Shown piece by piece: positions 1-5,795 of a DNA stretch of 8,686 bases. Position numbers and translations under genes: made by a program. Source of the stretch: JBNAVY01 sp049700195 (GTDB lineage: Bacteria; Bacillota; Thermoanaerobacteria; Thermoanaerobacterales; Thermoanaerobacteraceae); the NCBI GenBank assembly GCA_049700195.1, contig JBNAVY010000066.1, forward strand, positions 1 through 8,686, in the 5' to 3' direction. Below the pieces are notes generated by a model. The model was given only the letters and a program-made list of their open reading frames with translations, did no database searches and was not told where the DNA came from. How positions within the stretch are numbered: the stretch's first letter is position 1; every line of letters begins with the position of its first letter.

Positions 1-13
1 AAAACAAATAATA

Positions 14-55
14 TATAAATAAAACAAGAGCCATATGGCTCTTGTTTTATTTATA
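14..55. terminator. Perfect-palindrome terminator of an upstream gene
   Basis: A 42-base perfect inverted repeat without a mismatch is centred at 34/35, with core GAGCCATATGGCTC. The outer arms are A-rich on the left and T-rich on the right, so a U-rich run forms the 3' side of the stem and the hairpin could stop transcription from either strand. The gene it serves lies to the left and is not visible: every + strand frame hits a stop between 9 and 22. The next gene starts at 176 in the + direction, so the site most likely ends an upstream + strand gene. This is structure-based inference. Confidence 0.75.
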
Positions 56-112
56 GGTAATCGTTATTTGAAAATTTATGTCTATATATAAAATACATTT
101 GTATTTTTAGTA

Positions 113-141
113 TTGCATTTTTCACTTTAATGATTTATCAT
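113..141 (+). promoter_or_regulatory. Candidate sigma-A promoter for the aminotransferase-serA unit
   Basis: TTGCAT (113-118) and TATCAT (136-141) are separated by exactly 17 bases, which fits a housekeeping promoter with start near 148, about 28 bases before the ATG. The region is very AT-rich and weaker alternatives exist (for example TTGAAA at 68-73), so the exact promoter is uncertain. No hairpin or terminator lies between it and the first gene. Confidence 0.4.
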
Positions 142-175
142 ATTAAATATATATTTTATTACAGGATGTGATCAA

Positions 176-1261
176 ATGAAAGACATCATATTAATGACGC
201 CTGGTCCTACTATGGTTCCTGAAGATGTTAAAAAAGAAGCCGGAAAACAGCCTTTACACCACAGGACAGAGGAATTTTATGAGATTTTTTCTGGGCTTAA
301 CAAAAATCTAAAAAAAATTTTTAATACAAAACAAGAAGTGATTACACTGACTTCATCTGGGACAGGAGGTCTTGAGGCTGTTATTGCAAATCTTTTTTCT
401 CCAGAAGATAAAGTTTTAGTAGCGAGCGTAGGCTACTTTGGAGAAAGGTTTTTTGATATAGCAAAAGCATATGGATTAGATCCGCAAATACATGATTTTG
501 GATGGGGTAATAGTGTAGATCCTGAAGTTATTGAAAACGAGCTAAAAAGTAAAAAATATAAAGCTGTTTTAATAACACAAAATGAAACATCTACAGGAGT
601 AACAAATAATATAAAAGAAATTGCTCAAATAGCAAATAAATTTGAAACACCTGTTATTGTTGATGCAGTCAGTTCTTTAGGTGGCATACCTCTTGAAATG
701 GATGAATGGGGAATAGATGCAGTTATAACCTGTTCTCAAAAATGTTTTATGTCACCACCGGGTCTTAGCTTTGTTTGTTTAAGTGAAAGAGCTTGGGAAA
801 TGAACAAAAGCTCAAAATTGCCAAAATATTATTTTAATCTGAAAAAAGCTAAAGAAGGGCTTTTAAAAGAAAGACAAGACACACCATATACACCGGCGGT
901 ATCAAATATAATGGCTGTTAAAAAAGCTACAGATATGCTTTTAGAAATTGGAATGGACAATGTATACAAAAGACAAGCATATTATGGCAAAACAGTAAGG
1001 GAAAAGGTAAAATCTATAGGTTTAGAGATTCTGCCAAAAGAAAAATTTGCATCTGACCTTATAACAGCTGTAAAAATTCCAGAAGGTTTTAAAAGCACTC
1101 AAATAATTAAATTTATACAGGAAAATTATAATATTTTGCTAACAGGAGGACAAGGACCATTAAAAGGGAAAATAATTCGAATAGGGCATATGGGATATAT
1201 TACACATGAAATGCTAAGCCAAACTTTTGAAGCTATAAAAGCTGCTTTTTTACAGATCTGA
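176..1261 (+). CDS. Class V PLP-dependent aminotransferase (alanine/serine-glyoxylate or phosphoserine type)
   Basis: A 361-residue fold-type I aminotransferase of class V, the family that includes alanine-glyoxylate, serine-pyruvate and archaeal-type aspartate/phosphoserine aminotransferases. Visible marks are the N-terminal TPGPTMVP segment (8-15), the phosphate-binding SGTGG (61-65), D163 in IVDAVSS expected to contact the PLP ring nitrogen, the Schiff-base lysine K189 in CSQKCFMSPPG, and R336 in IRIGHMG likely to hold the substrate carboxylate. Length is typical for the family. The start is supported by AGGATGTGATC at 163-173, one mismatch from the ideal Shine-Dalgarno. serA begins 36 bases downstream with no terminator between, so the two are probably co-transcribed. 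I infer that it aminates 3-phosphohydroxypyruvate to phosphoserine; broad class V enzymes of this kind have that role in Methanococcales. Annotation pipelines may call it alanine-glyoxylate aminotransferase (PucG-like). Cytosolic; no signal peptide. Confidence 0.9.
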   Translation: MKDIILMTPGPTMVPEDVKKEAGKQPLHHRTEEFYEIFSGLNKNLKKIFNTKQEVITLTSSGTGGLEAVIANLFSPEDKVLVASVGYFGERFFDIAKAYGLDPQIHDFGWGNSVDPEVIENELKSKKYKAVLITQNETSTGVTNNIKEIAQIANKFETPVIVDAVSSLGGIPLEMDEWGIDAVITCSQKCFMSPPGLSFVCLSERAWEMNKSSKLPKYYFNLKKAKEGLLKERQDTPYTPAVSNIMAVKKATDMLLEIGMDNVYKRQAYYGKTVREKVKSIGLEILPKEKFASDLITAVKIPEGFKSTQIIKFIQENYNILLTGGQGPLKGKIIRIGHMGYITHEMLSQTFEAIKAAFLQI

Positions 1262-1281
1262 ATACAAACATACTATAATTT

Positions 1282-1300
1282 AAAGGAGGTAAACTGCTTG
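1282..1300 (+). promoter_or_regulatory. Ribosome binding site that fixes a TTG start for serA
   Basis: AAAGGAGGT at 1282-1290 is an almost perfect Shine-Dalgarno. Its GGAGG core ends 8 bases before TTG at 1298-1300. No ATG or GTG in the right frame lies nearby, and starting at this TTG gives the expected SerA N-terminus (MKIIITEKIS). Confidence 0.8.
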
Positions 1301-2899
1301 AAGATAATAATAACAGAAAAAATTTCAGATAATGGAATAGAATATTTAAAAAAATATTCAGATGTAGATGTAAAATTAGACATACAAAAAGAAGAACTTT
1401 TAAAAATAATAAAAGATTATGATGGGATTATAGTTCGCAGTGTAACAAAAGTTGATAGAGAACTTATAGAAAAAGCTTCAAGATTAAAAGTAATTGGAAG
1501 AGCGGGTAATGGTGTTGACAATATAGATGTAGATACAGCTACAGAGAAAGGAATAGTTGTAGTAAATACACCTGATGGAAATGTTGTTGCTGCAGCAGAA
1601 CTTACAATTGGCTTAATGCTTTCAATAGCTCGAAACATACCCCAGGCATTTAACGGATGCAAAATAGGAGATTTTAGAAGAAACAACTATAAAGGGATAG
1701 AATTAAGTGGTAAGACAGTTGGAATTATTGGCCTTGGAAGGATAGGCTCTCTTGTTGCGACAAGGCTTGCGTCATTTAACATGAGAGTTATAGCATATGA
1801 TCCATATATACCTTTGAGCAGATTTCAAAAATATGGTGTAGAAAAAGTCACTTTTGAAGAACTTTTAAAACAATCAGATTTCATAACAATACATACACCT
1901 AAAACAGAAGAAACAACCGGCATTATAAAAGAAGAAGAATTAAAGAAAGTGAAAAAGGGTGTAAGGCTTGTAAACTGTGCAAGAGGAGGATTATTTGACG
2001 AAAAAGCTTTATATAATGCTTTAAAAAACGGAATAGTTTCTGCAGCAGCCATAGACGTTTTTGAAGTAGAGCCAAAGTATAATACAGAGTTTCAGGATTT
2101 TTCAAATCCACTTTTAGAATTACCTAATGTAATTATAACACCTCATTTAGGTGCCTCAACAGTTGAAGCCCAAAACAATATTGGAATTTCCATAGCAAAA
2201 GAAGTAATATCAGCATTAAATGGTCAACTGTATGGAAATGTTGTTAATCTTCCTGATATAAAATCAGAAGAATTTGCAAATCTGAAAAATTATATGAAAC
2301 TTTGTGAAGCAATGGGTGCATTATACTATCAGATAAATGATACTCCTGTAAAAAATGTGGAAATTATATACAGAGGAGATATATCCAAGTTCAATACTGA
2401 AATTGTAACACTTTATTGTTTAAAAGGGATATTAAAACCTGCCCTTAAAGAAGGAGTAGGAATAGTAAATGCAAAACTAAGAGCAAAAGAAATGGGGATA
2501 GAAGTTGTAGAAGGAAAGATAGAAGAAATAGATCACTATTCAAGTCTTGTAATATTAAAAATTACCGATACAGATAATAATACATCAGAGTTTGCTGGAA
2601 CCACTTATGGAAATGAAATAAGAATAGTAGAATACATGGGCCATAAGGTCAATTTTCAGCCAACAGAATATATGCTTCTTGTACGAAATAAAGATGTACC
2701 CGGGGTTATAGGACATATTGGAAATGTTTTGGGTGACTTTGGTATAAACATAGCATCAATGCAGGTTAGTCCAAACAAAAATGACAAAACAGCACTTATG
2801 ATTGTAAACACAGATAAAGAAATACCAATAGAGGCTGTTGATTCATTAAATAAACTAAATAGTATAATAAAAGCTAAAGCTGTAAAAGACCTTATATAA
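1298..2899 (+). CDS. serA: D-3-phosphoglycerate dehydrogenase (long form with ASB and ACT domains)
   Basis: Oxidises 3-phosphoglycerate to 3-phosphohydroxypyruvate with NAD, the first committed step of serine synthesis; cytosolic. The 533-residue protein has the full long-form (type 1) layout. The split substrate-binding domain takes in roughly 1-98 and 288-318, and the Rossmann NAD domain about 99-287 with GLGRIG at 145-150. An intervening (ASB) domain spans about 325-445, and an ACT domain about 456-533 begins YMLLVRNKDVPGVIGHIG. Catalytic residues are visible: R229 in NCARGG, E258 in DVFEVEP and H283 in TPHLGAS. In this family the ACT and ASB domains commonly bind serine and give feedback control; that is family knowledge, not shown here. 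Translation starts at TTG. It follows the class V aminotransferase by 36 bases, consistent with one operon for phosphoserine formation. The stop codon lies inside the downstream palindromic terminator. Confidence 0.97.
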   Translation: MKIIITEKISDNGIEYLKKYSDVDVKLDIQKEELLKIIKDYDGIIVRSVTKVDRELIEKASRLKVIGRAGNGVDNIDVDTATEKGIVVVNTPDGNVVAAAELTIGLMLSIARNIPQAFNGCKIGDFRRNNYKGIELSGKTVGIIGLGRIGSLVATRLASFNMRVIAYDPYIPLSRFQKYGVEKVTFEELLKQSDFITIHTPKTEETTGIIKEEELKKVKKGVRLVNCARGGLFDEKALYNALKNGIVSAAAIDVFEVEPKYNTEFQDFSNPLLELPNVIITPHLGASTVEAQNNIGISIAKEVISALNGQLYGNVVNLPDIKSEEFANLKNYMKLCEAMGALYYQINDTPVKNVEIIYRGDISKFNTEIVTLYCLKGILKPALKEGVGIVNAKLRAKEMGIEVVEGKIEEIDHYSSLVILKITDTDNNTSEFAGTTYGNEIRIVEYMGHKVNFQPTEYMLLVRNKDVPGVIGHIGNVLGDFGINIASMQVSPNKNDKTALMIVNTDKEIPIEAVDSLNKLNSIIKAKAVKDLI

Positions 2900-2938
2900 C
2901 ATATAAAAGAGCAATTAATTGCTCTTTTATATGTTATA
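2895..2938. terminator. Bidirectional palindromic terminator shared by serA and the PHP phosphatase
   Basis: A 44-base perfect inverted repeat with 22-base arms is centred at 2916/2917, with core AGAGCAATTAATTGCTCT. A-rich and T-rich arms flank the GC-containing core on both sides. It contains the serA stop (TAA 2897-2899) and, on the other strand, the phosphatase stop (TAA at 2929-2927). Only 27 bases separate the two stops. The symmetry makes it a terminator for both convergent genes. Confidence 0.88.
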
Positions 2939-3745
2939 AGGTATTTTATTTCTTTTATTAAAATAATAAAGTGTGTTTATTCCAAATGATTTTATATACT
3001 CATAAGCTTTATCAAAATCCCTGCCTACATCTTCAGGAGTATGGGCATCAGAATTTACTAAAACAGGCATATTGAATTCCCTTATCATTTCCATAATTTC
3101 AACAGATGGATATATTTCTCTTACAGGTTTTCTGAGTCCTGCAGTTGAAACTTCTACTGCTATACCTGTATCTGCGATTTTTTCCATAGTCAGCTTAATT
3201 CTGCTGAAAGTATGCGGTTTAGCCCTATAGCCAAAAATCTTTACAAGGTCAATATGTCCTATAAAATCGAACATTCCGGTTTGTGCCATATTTTTAACTG
3301 TATTAAAGTATTCAAGATATATTGAATCAACATCAAAAAACTGCCATTCTTCTAAAGACTCTTCCAAATCTATACCCCACTCATCAAGCCAGTGAACAGA
3401 ACCAATTACATAATCCCATGAATAAGGTTTAAGAAATTTTCTCAATTCTTCTTCTTTACCTGGAATATAATCAGCCTCAATCCCAAGTTTTACAGGTAAT
3501 CCTGCTGATTTTGCCTTTTCTATTAAATTAACATAATCAGAAATTTTTTGTCCTTTGTATTTTTTTATCCATTCTCCTCTAAAACCATCGCTGCCAAAAG
3601 CCTCATAACCCTCATCAAATCTATATCCATGTTCTGAAATTCCAATTTCGCTAAGACCTTTTGTGTAAGCAGTATCAACAAATCTTTTCAACCAATCAAG
3701 GCTGTAAGGCCCTCTTTCTATGTGCACGTGATAATCTGATGCCAT
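2927..3745 (-). CDS. PHP-domain phosphatase, histidinol-phosphatase (HisK/HisJ)-like
   Basis: A 272-residue protein of the PHP metal-dependent phosphoesterase superfamily, in the branch usually annotated as histidinol-phosphatase; about the length of Bacillus HisJ/HisK. The metal-binding motifs appear in order: DYHVH (H6, H8), SEHG (E38, H39), GIEADY (E90), GSVHW (H118), GHIDLVK (H164, D166) and NSDAH (D233, H235). All expected ligands of a trinuclear metal centre are therefore present. No signal peptide, so cytosolic. The start is supported by AAAGGAGGTA on the minus strand (3760-3751), 5 bases before the ATG. It stands alone, divergent from pyrG and convergent with serA, and no his genes are in view. 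By family it would release phosphate from histidinol phosphate. By neighbourhood it could instead or also act on phosphoserine, but that is only inference. The exact substrate cannot be read from sequence. Confidence 0.88.
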   Translation of the reverse strand: MASDYHVHIERGPYSLDWLKRFVDTAYTKGLSEIGISEHGYRFDEGYEAFGSDGFRGEWIKKYKGQKISDYVNLIEKAKSAGLPVKLGIEADYIPGKEEELRKFLKPYSWDYVIGSVHWLDEWGIDLEESLEEWQFFDVDSIYLEYFNTVKNMAQTGMFDFIGHIDLVKIFGYRAKPHTFSRIKLTMEKIADTGIAVEVSTAGLRKPVREIYPSVEIMEMIREFNMPVLVNSDAHTPEDVGRDFDKAYEYIKSFGINTLYYFNKRNKIPYNI

Positions 3746-3789
3746 ATTTTTACCTCCTTTAATACTAATAAAACCTTAACATATAAAAC

Positions 3790-3818
3790 ATTATAATATT
3801 TAAAACTAATTATTGCAA
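3790..3818 (-). promoter_or_regulatory. Sigma-A promoter for the PHP phosphatase gene
   Basis: On the minus strand, TTGCAA (3818-3813) is followed after 17 bases by a consensus TATAAT (3795-3790). The start would be near 3783, about 38 bases upstream of the ATG at 3745. This is among the best promoter matches in the window. Confidence 0.7.
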
Positions 3819-3822
3819 TGTA

Positions 3823-3831
3823 TGGTATAAT
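3823..3831 (+). promoter_or_regulatory. Possible extended -10 promoter upstream of pyrG
   Basis: TGGTATAAT matches an extended -10 element (TGnTATAAT) on the + strand, but no good -35 is seen 16-18 bases before it. It would start near 3838 and overlaps closely with the divergent phosphatase promoter. It is second choice after the promoter at 3847-3875. Confidence 0.3.
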
Positions 3832-3846
3832 TAAATAAAAGACTAC

Positions 3847-3875
3847 TTTACAAGGATTTCAAAATAATATATAAT
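3847..3875 (+). promoter_or_regulatory. Sigma-A promoter for the pyrG leader transcript
   Basis: TTTACA (3847-3852), a 17-base spacer and consensus TATAAT (3870-3875) give 5/6 and 6/6 matches with ideal spacing. The start would fall near 3882, about 170 bases before the pyrG ATG. Transcripts from here must cross the small leader ORF and the terminator at 3966-3995 before reaching pyrG. Confidence 0.7.
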
Positions 3876-3900
3876 AAATAAGTATTTATATTTATGAGGT

Positions 3901-3930
3901 GTTTTTATGTATTGTTTTATTCATAAAAAC
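3901..3930 (+). other. Hairpin covering the leader ORF start codon
   Basis: GTTTTTATG (3901-3909) and CATAAAAAC (3922-3930) are perfect 9-base complements with a 12-base loop. The left arm includes the last base of the Shine-Dalgarno and the ATG of the 15-codon leader ORF, so folding could reduce its translation. The stem is AT-rich and weak, so the role is uncertain. Confidence 0.4.
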
Positions 3931-3954
3931 TTAAAAAAATCTTATCAGAACTAA
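3907..3954 (+). CDS. Candidate 15-residue leader peptide upstream of pyrG
   Basis: The ORF reads MYCFIHKNLKKSYQN and then TAA. GAGGTG at 3896-3901 sits 5 bases before the ATG, a binding site as good as those of the large genes. The stop codon (3952-3954) is 11 bases before the terminator stem, so a ribosome finishing the ORF would reach to about the first bases of that stem. There is no run of one amino acid as in classic amino-acid attenuators. I do not recognise the peptide. It could be a regulatory leader whose translation affects the terminator, or a chance short ORF; position and binding site favour the former. Confidence 0.45.
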   Translation: MYCFIHKNLKKSYQN

Positions 3955-3965
3955 AGGGATACGAG

Positions 3966-3995
3966 TCTCTATTTTTCGGGAAATAGAGATTTTTT
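3966..3995 (+). terminator. Intrinsic terminator in front of pyrG (attenuator)
   Basis: TCTCTATTT (3966-3974) and AAATAGAGA (3981-3989) form a 9-base perfect stem with the loop TTCGGG, followed directly by TTTTTT (3990-3995). It lies 57 bases before the pyrG start and points the same way, so it would cut off pyrG unless bypassed. The only thing it could otherwise serve is the 15-codon ORF just upstream. Confidence 0.85.
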
Positions 3996-4052
3996 ATGTA
4001 TTAAAAAGCCCTTTATATCAATAATATTAATATTAAACTAAGAGGTGAGAAA

Positions 4053-5666
4053 ATGGCAAAATATATTTTTGTAACAGGAGGAGTTGTTTCGTCTTTAGGG
4101 AAAGGAATAACGGCGGCATCTTTAGGTAGACTTTTAAAAAGCAGGGGTATATCTGTTGCAGTTCAAAAATGTGACCCTTATATAAATATTGATCCGGGGA
4201 CAATGAGTCCTTATCAACATGGAGAAGTTTTTGTAACAGAAGATGGTGCTGAGACAGACCTTGATTTAGGACACTATGAAAGATTTATAGACATTAATTT
4301 GTCTAAAAACAGCAATGTTACTGCAGGGAAAGTATATTGGTCAGTTATATCAAAAGAAAGAAAAGGAGATTACCTTGGGGCAACAGTGCAGGTAATACCA
4401 CATATTACAAATGAAATTAAAGATAGAATGCACAGAGTTGCAAAAGAAAAAAATGTTGATATTGTAATAACTGAAATTGGAGGTACAGTTGGAGATATAG
4501 AAAGTTTGCCTTTCCTTGAAGCTATCAGGCAAATAGGAGTAGAAGAAGGCAGGGACAATGTTCTTTTTATACATGTAACTTTAGTTCCCCATCTTGGTAA
4601 AACCGGAGAATTAAAGACAAAACCTACACAACACAGTGTAAAGGAGCTTAGGTCAATTGGAATACAGCCTGATATGATTGTGTGCAGGACGGAATTTCCT
4701 CTTAGTGAAGAAATAAAAGAAAAAATAGCAATGTTTTGCAATGTAAATAAGGAAGCAGTTATTGAAAATCTTGATGTTGATTCAATTTATCAGGTTCCTC
4801 TTGAACTTGACAAACAAAAAGTAGATGAATATATACTTAAAAGGCTTAATTTACCTGTTGGAAAACCTGACCTAAAAGAGTGGAGAGGATATGTAGATAA
4901 AGAAAAGAACCTCAAAAACCACATAGAAATAGCATTGGTTGGTAAATATGTAGAACTTCATGATGCATATATAAGTGTTGTAGAATCATTAAAACATGCA
5001 GGAGTATATAATGATACATCAGTGTACATCAGGTGGATAAATGCGGAAAATGTAAATGATCAAACTGTTGAAAAATATTTAAATGGTGCTGATGGAATTT
5101 TAGTGCCGGGAGGATTTGGCGACAGAGGTATAGAAGGGAAAATCAGAGCTGCTCAGTATGCAAGGGAAAATAAAATACCATATTTAGGCTTATGCCTTGG
5201 AATGCAGTGTGCTGTTATTGAATTTGCAAGAAATGCAGCCGGTTTAAAAGGTGCAAATTCAACAGAATTTGATCCTGATACTCCTTATCCAGTTATAGAT
5301 ATAATGCCAGAACAAAAAGACATAGATGAAAAAGGCGGTACAATGAGGCTTGGAGTATATCCATGTAAAGTGATTGAAGGGACAAAGGCATATAATGCAT
5401 ATCAGGATAAGCTTGTTTACGAAAGGCATAGACACAGATATGAATTTAATAATCAGTATAGAGAAATATTAACATCTCAAGGACTTTTGTTATCAGGTTT
5501 ATCACCTGATGAAAGACTTGTTGAAATAATAGAGATAAAAGATCATCCCTATTTTGTTGCAACTCAGTTTCATCCGGAATTTAAATCAAGGCCTCTAAAA
5601 CCCCATCCTCTATTTAAAGATTTTGTTGGGGCAATTATAGCAAAGAAACAATCTTCAAATTCATAA
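4053..5666 (+). CDS. pyrG: CTP synthase (glutamine-hydrolysing)
   Basis: Makes CTP from UTP, ATP and glutamine, the last step of pyrimidine nucleotide synthesis; cytosolic. At 537 residues it has normal length. The N-terminal amidoligase domain (about 1-267) shows the P-loop-like VVSSLGKGITAAS (K17), the DPYINIDPGTM segment (41-51), H56 in YQHGE, D72 in TDLDLGHYERF, and E141 in ITEIGGTVGDIE for ATP/Mg and UTP binding. The C-terminal class I glutamine amidotransferase domain (about 290-530) shows PGGFGDRG (352-359), nucleophile C381 in LGLCLGMQ, and the H507/E509 pair in QFHPEF. AGAGGTGAG about 3 bases before the ATG supports the start. It appears monocistronic, with its own promoter and leader attenuator upstream and a terminator at its stop codon. 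Expression is therefore probably set by CTP level through the leader; this is inferred from the layout and from known pyrG control in other Gram-positives. Confidence 0.98.
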   Translation: MAKYIFVTGGVVSSLGKGITAASLGRLLKSRGISVAVQKCDPYINIDPGTMSPYQHGEVFVTEDGAETDLDLGHYERFIDINLSKNSNVTAGKVYWSVISKERKGDYLGATVQVIPHITNEIKDRMHRVAKEKNVDIVITEIGGTVGDIESLPFLEAIRQIGVEEGRDNVLFIHVTLVPHLGKTGELKTKPTQHSVKELRSIGIQPDMIVCRTEFPLSEEIKEKIAMFCNVNKEAVIENLDVDSIYQVPLELDKQKVDEYILKRLNLPVGKPDLKEWRGYVDKEKNLKNHIEIALVGKYVELHDAYISVVESLKHAGVYNDTSVYIRWINAENVNDQTVEKYLNGADGILVPGGFGDRGIEGKIRAAQYARENKIPYLGLCLGMQCAVIEFARNAAGLKGANSTEFDPDTPYPVIDIMPEQKDIDEKGGTMRLGVYPCKVIEGTKAYNAYQDKLVYERHRHRYEFNNQYREILTSQGLLLSGLSPDERLVEIIEIKDHPYFVATQFHPEFKSRPLKPHPLFKDFVGAIIAKKQSSNS

Positions 5667-5709
5667 AAAATATAGGATGTACGAAATTTCGCACATCCTA
5701 TATTTTTTT
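5665..5709 (+). terminator. Intrinsic terminator of pyrG
   Basis: TATAGGATGT (5671-5680) pairs perfectly with ACATCCTATA (5693-5702), extended outward by A6/T6 pairing and inward, after one mismatch, by CGAAATTTCG. A run of seven T (5703-5709) follows. It begins inside the pyrG stop codon (5664-5666). The A-run on the left could give some termination on the other strand too, but no gene converges here. Confidence 0.9.
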
Positions 5710-5795
5710 GTAATCATAATGTAATATTAGTGCAATATATCTGTAACAAAAAAGAAGTAAAATTAAAATAATAAAAACTACAAAGGAGGTAATCA

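Larger units (their letters stand above)
3882..4052 (+). promoter_or_regulatory. pyrG leader region, probable transcription attenuator
   Basis: The stretch between the predicted start and pyrG contains, in order: a ribosome binding site (3896-3901), a 15-codon ORF (3907-3954), an intrinsic terminator (3966-3995), an AT-rich spacer, and the pyrG ribosome binding site AGAGGTGAG (4041-4049). A terminator between a good promoter and its gene is the hallmark of attenuation, and pyrG is controlled this way by CTP in Bacillus and Lactococcus. Here the start is not the GGGC known from Bacillus, so the mechanism may differ. A 7-base match, TAAAGGG (3952-3958) with CCCTTTA (4009-4015), could also close a larger loop around the terminator. 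Confidence 0.6.

Noticed and set aside
1274..1279. Consensus TATAAT just before serA, possibly an internal promoter
   Set aside because: No acceptable -35 lies 16-18 bases upstream; the best (TTTACA at 1249-1254) has a 19-base spacer. In AT-rich DNA a lone hexamer is expected by chance, and the 36-base gap fits simple co-transcription.
1417..2111. Minus-strand open frames inside serA
   Set aside because: They are antisense to a strongly supported gene, lack recognisable domains and ribosome binding sites, and have low-complexity Ser/Phe/Leu-rich products typical of reverse-strand reading.
3746..4052. T-box riboswitch or PyrR-binding attenuator upstream of pyrG
   Set aside because: No T-box AGGGTGGNACCGCG-like element and no PyrR-type anti-antiterminator loop could be found. 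The leader is only about 170 bases and contains a single clear terminator.
4350..4741. Two minus-strand open frames inside pyrG
   Set aside because: They overlap each other and the conserved pyrG coding region in antisense, with no family features.
5710..5795. Promoter for the secreted multidomain protein
   Set aside because: TTGTAA (5708-5713) with TGCAAT (5731-5736) has 17-base spacing, but the -10 matches at only 4 of 6 positions and the -35 overlaps the pyrG terminator. No alternative, including sporulation sigma patterns, was convincing.
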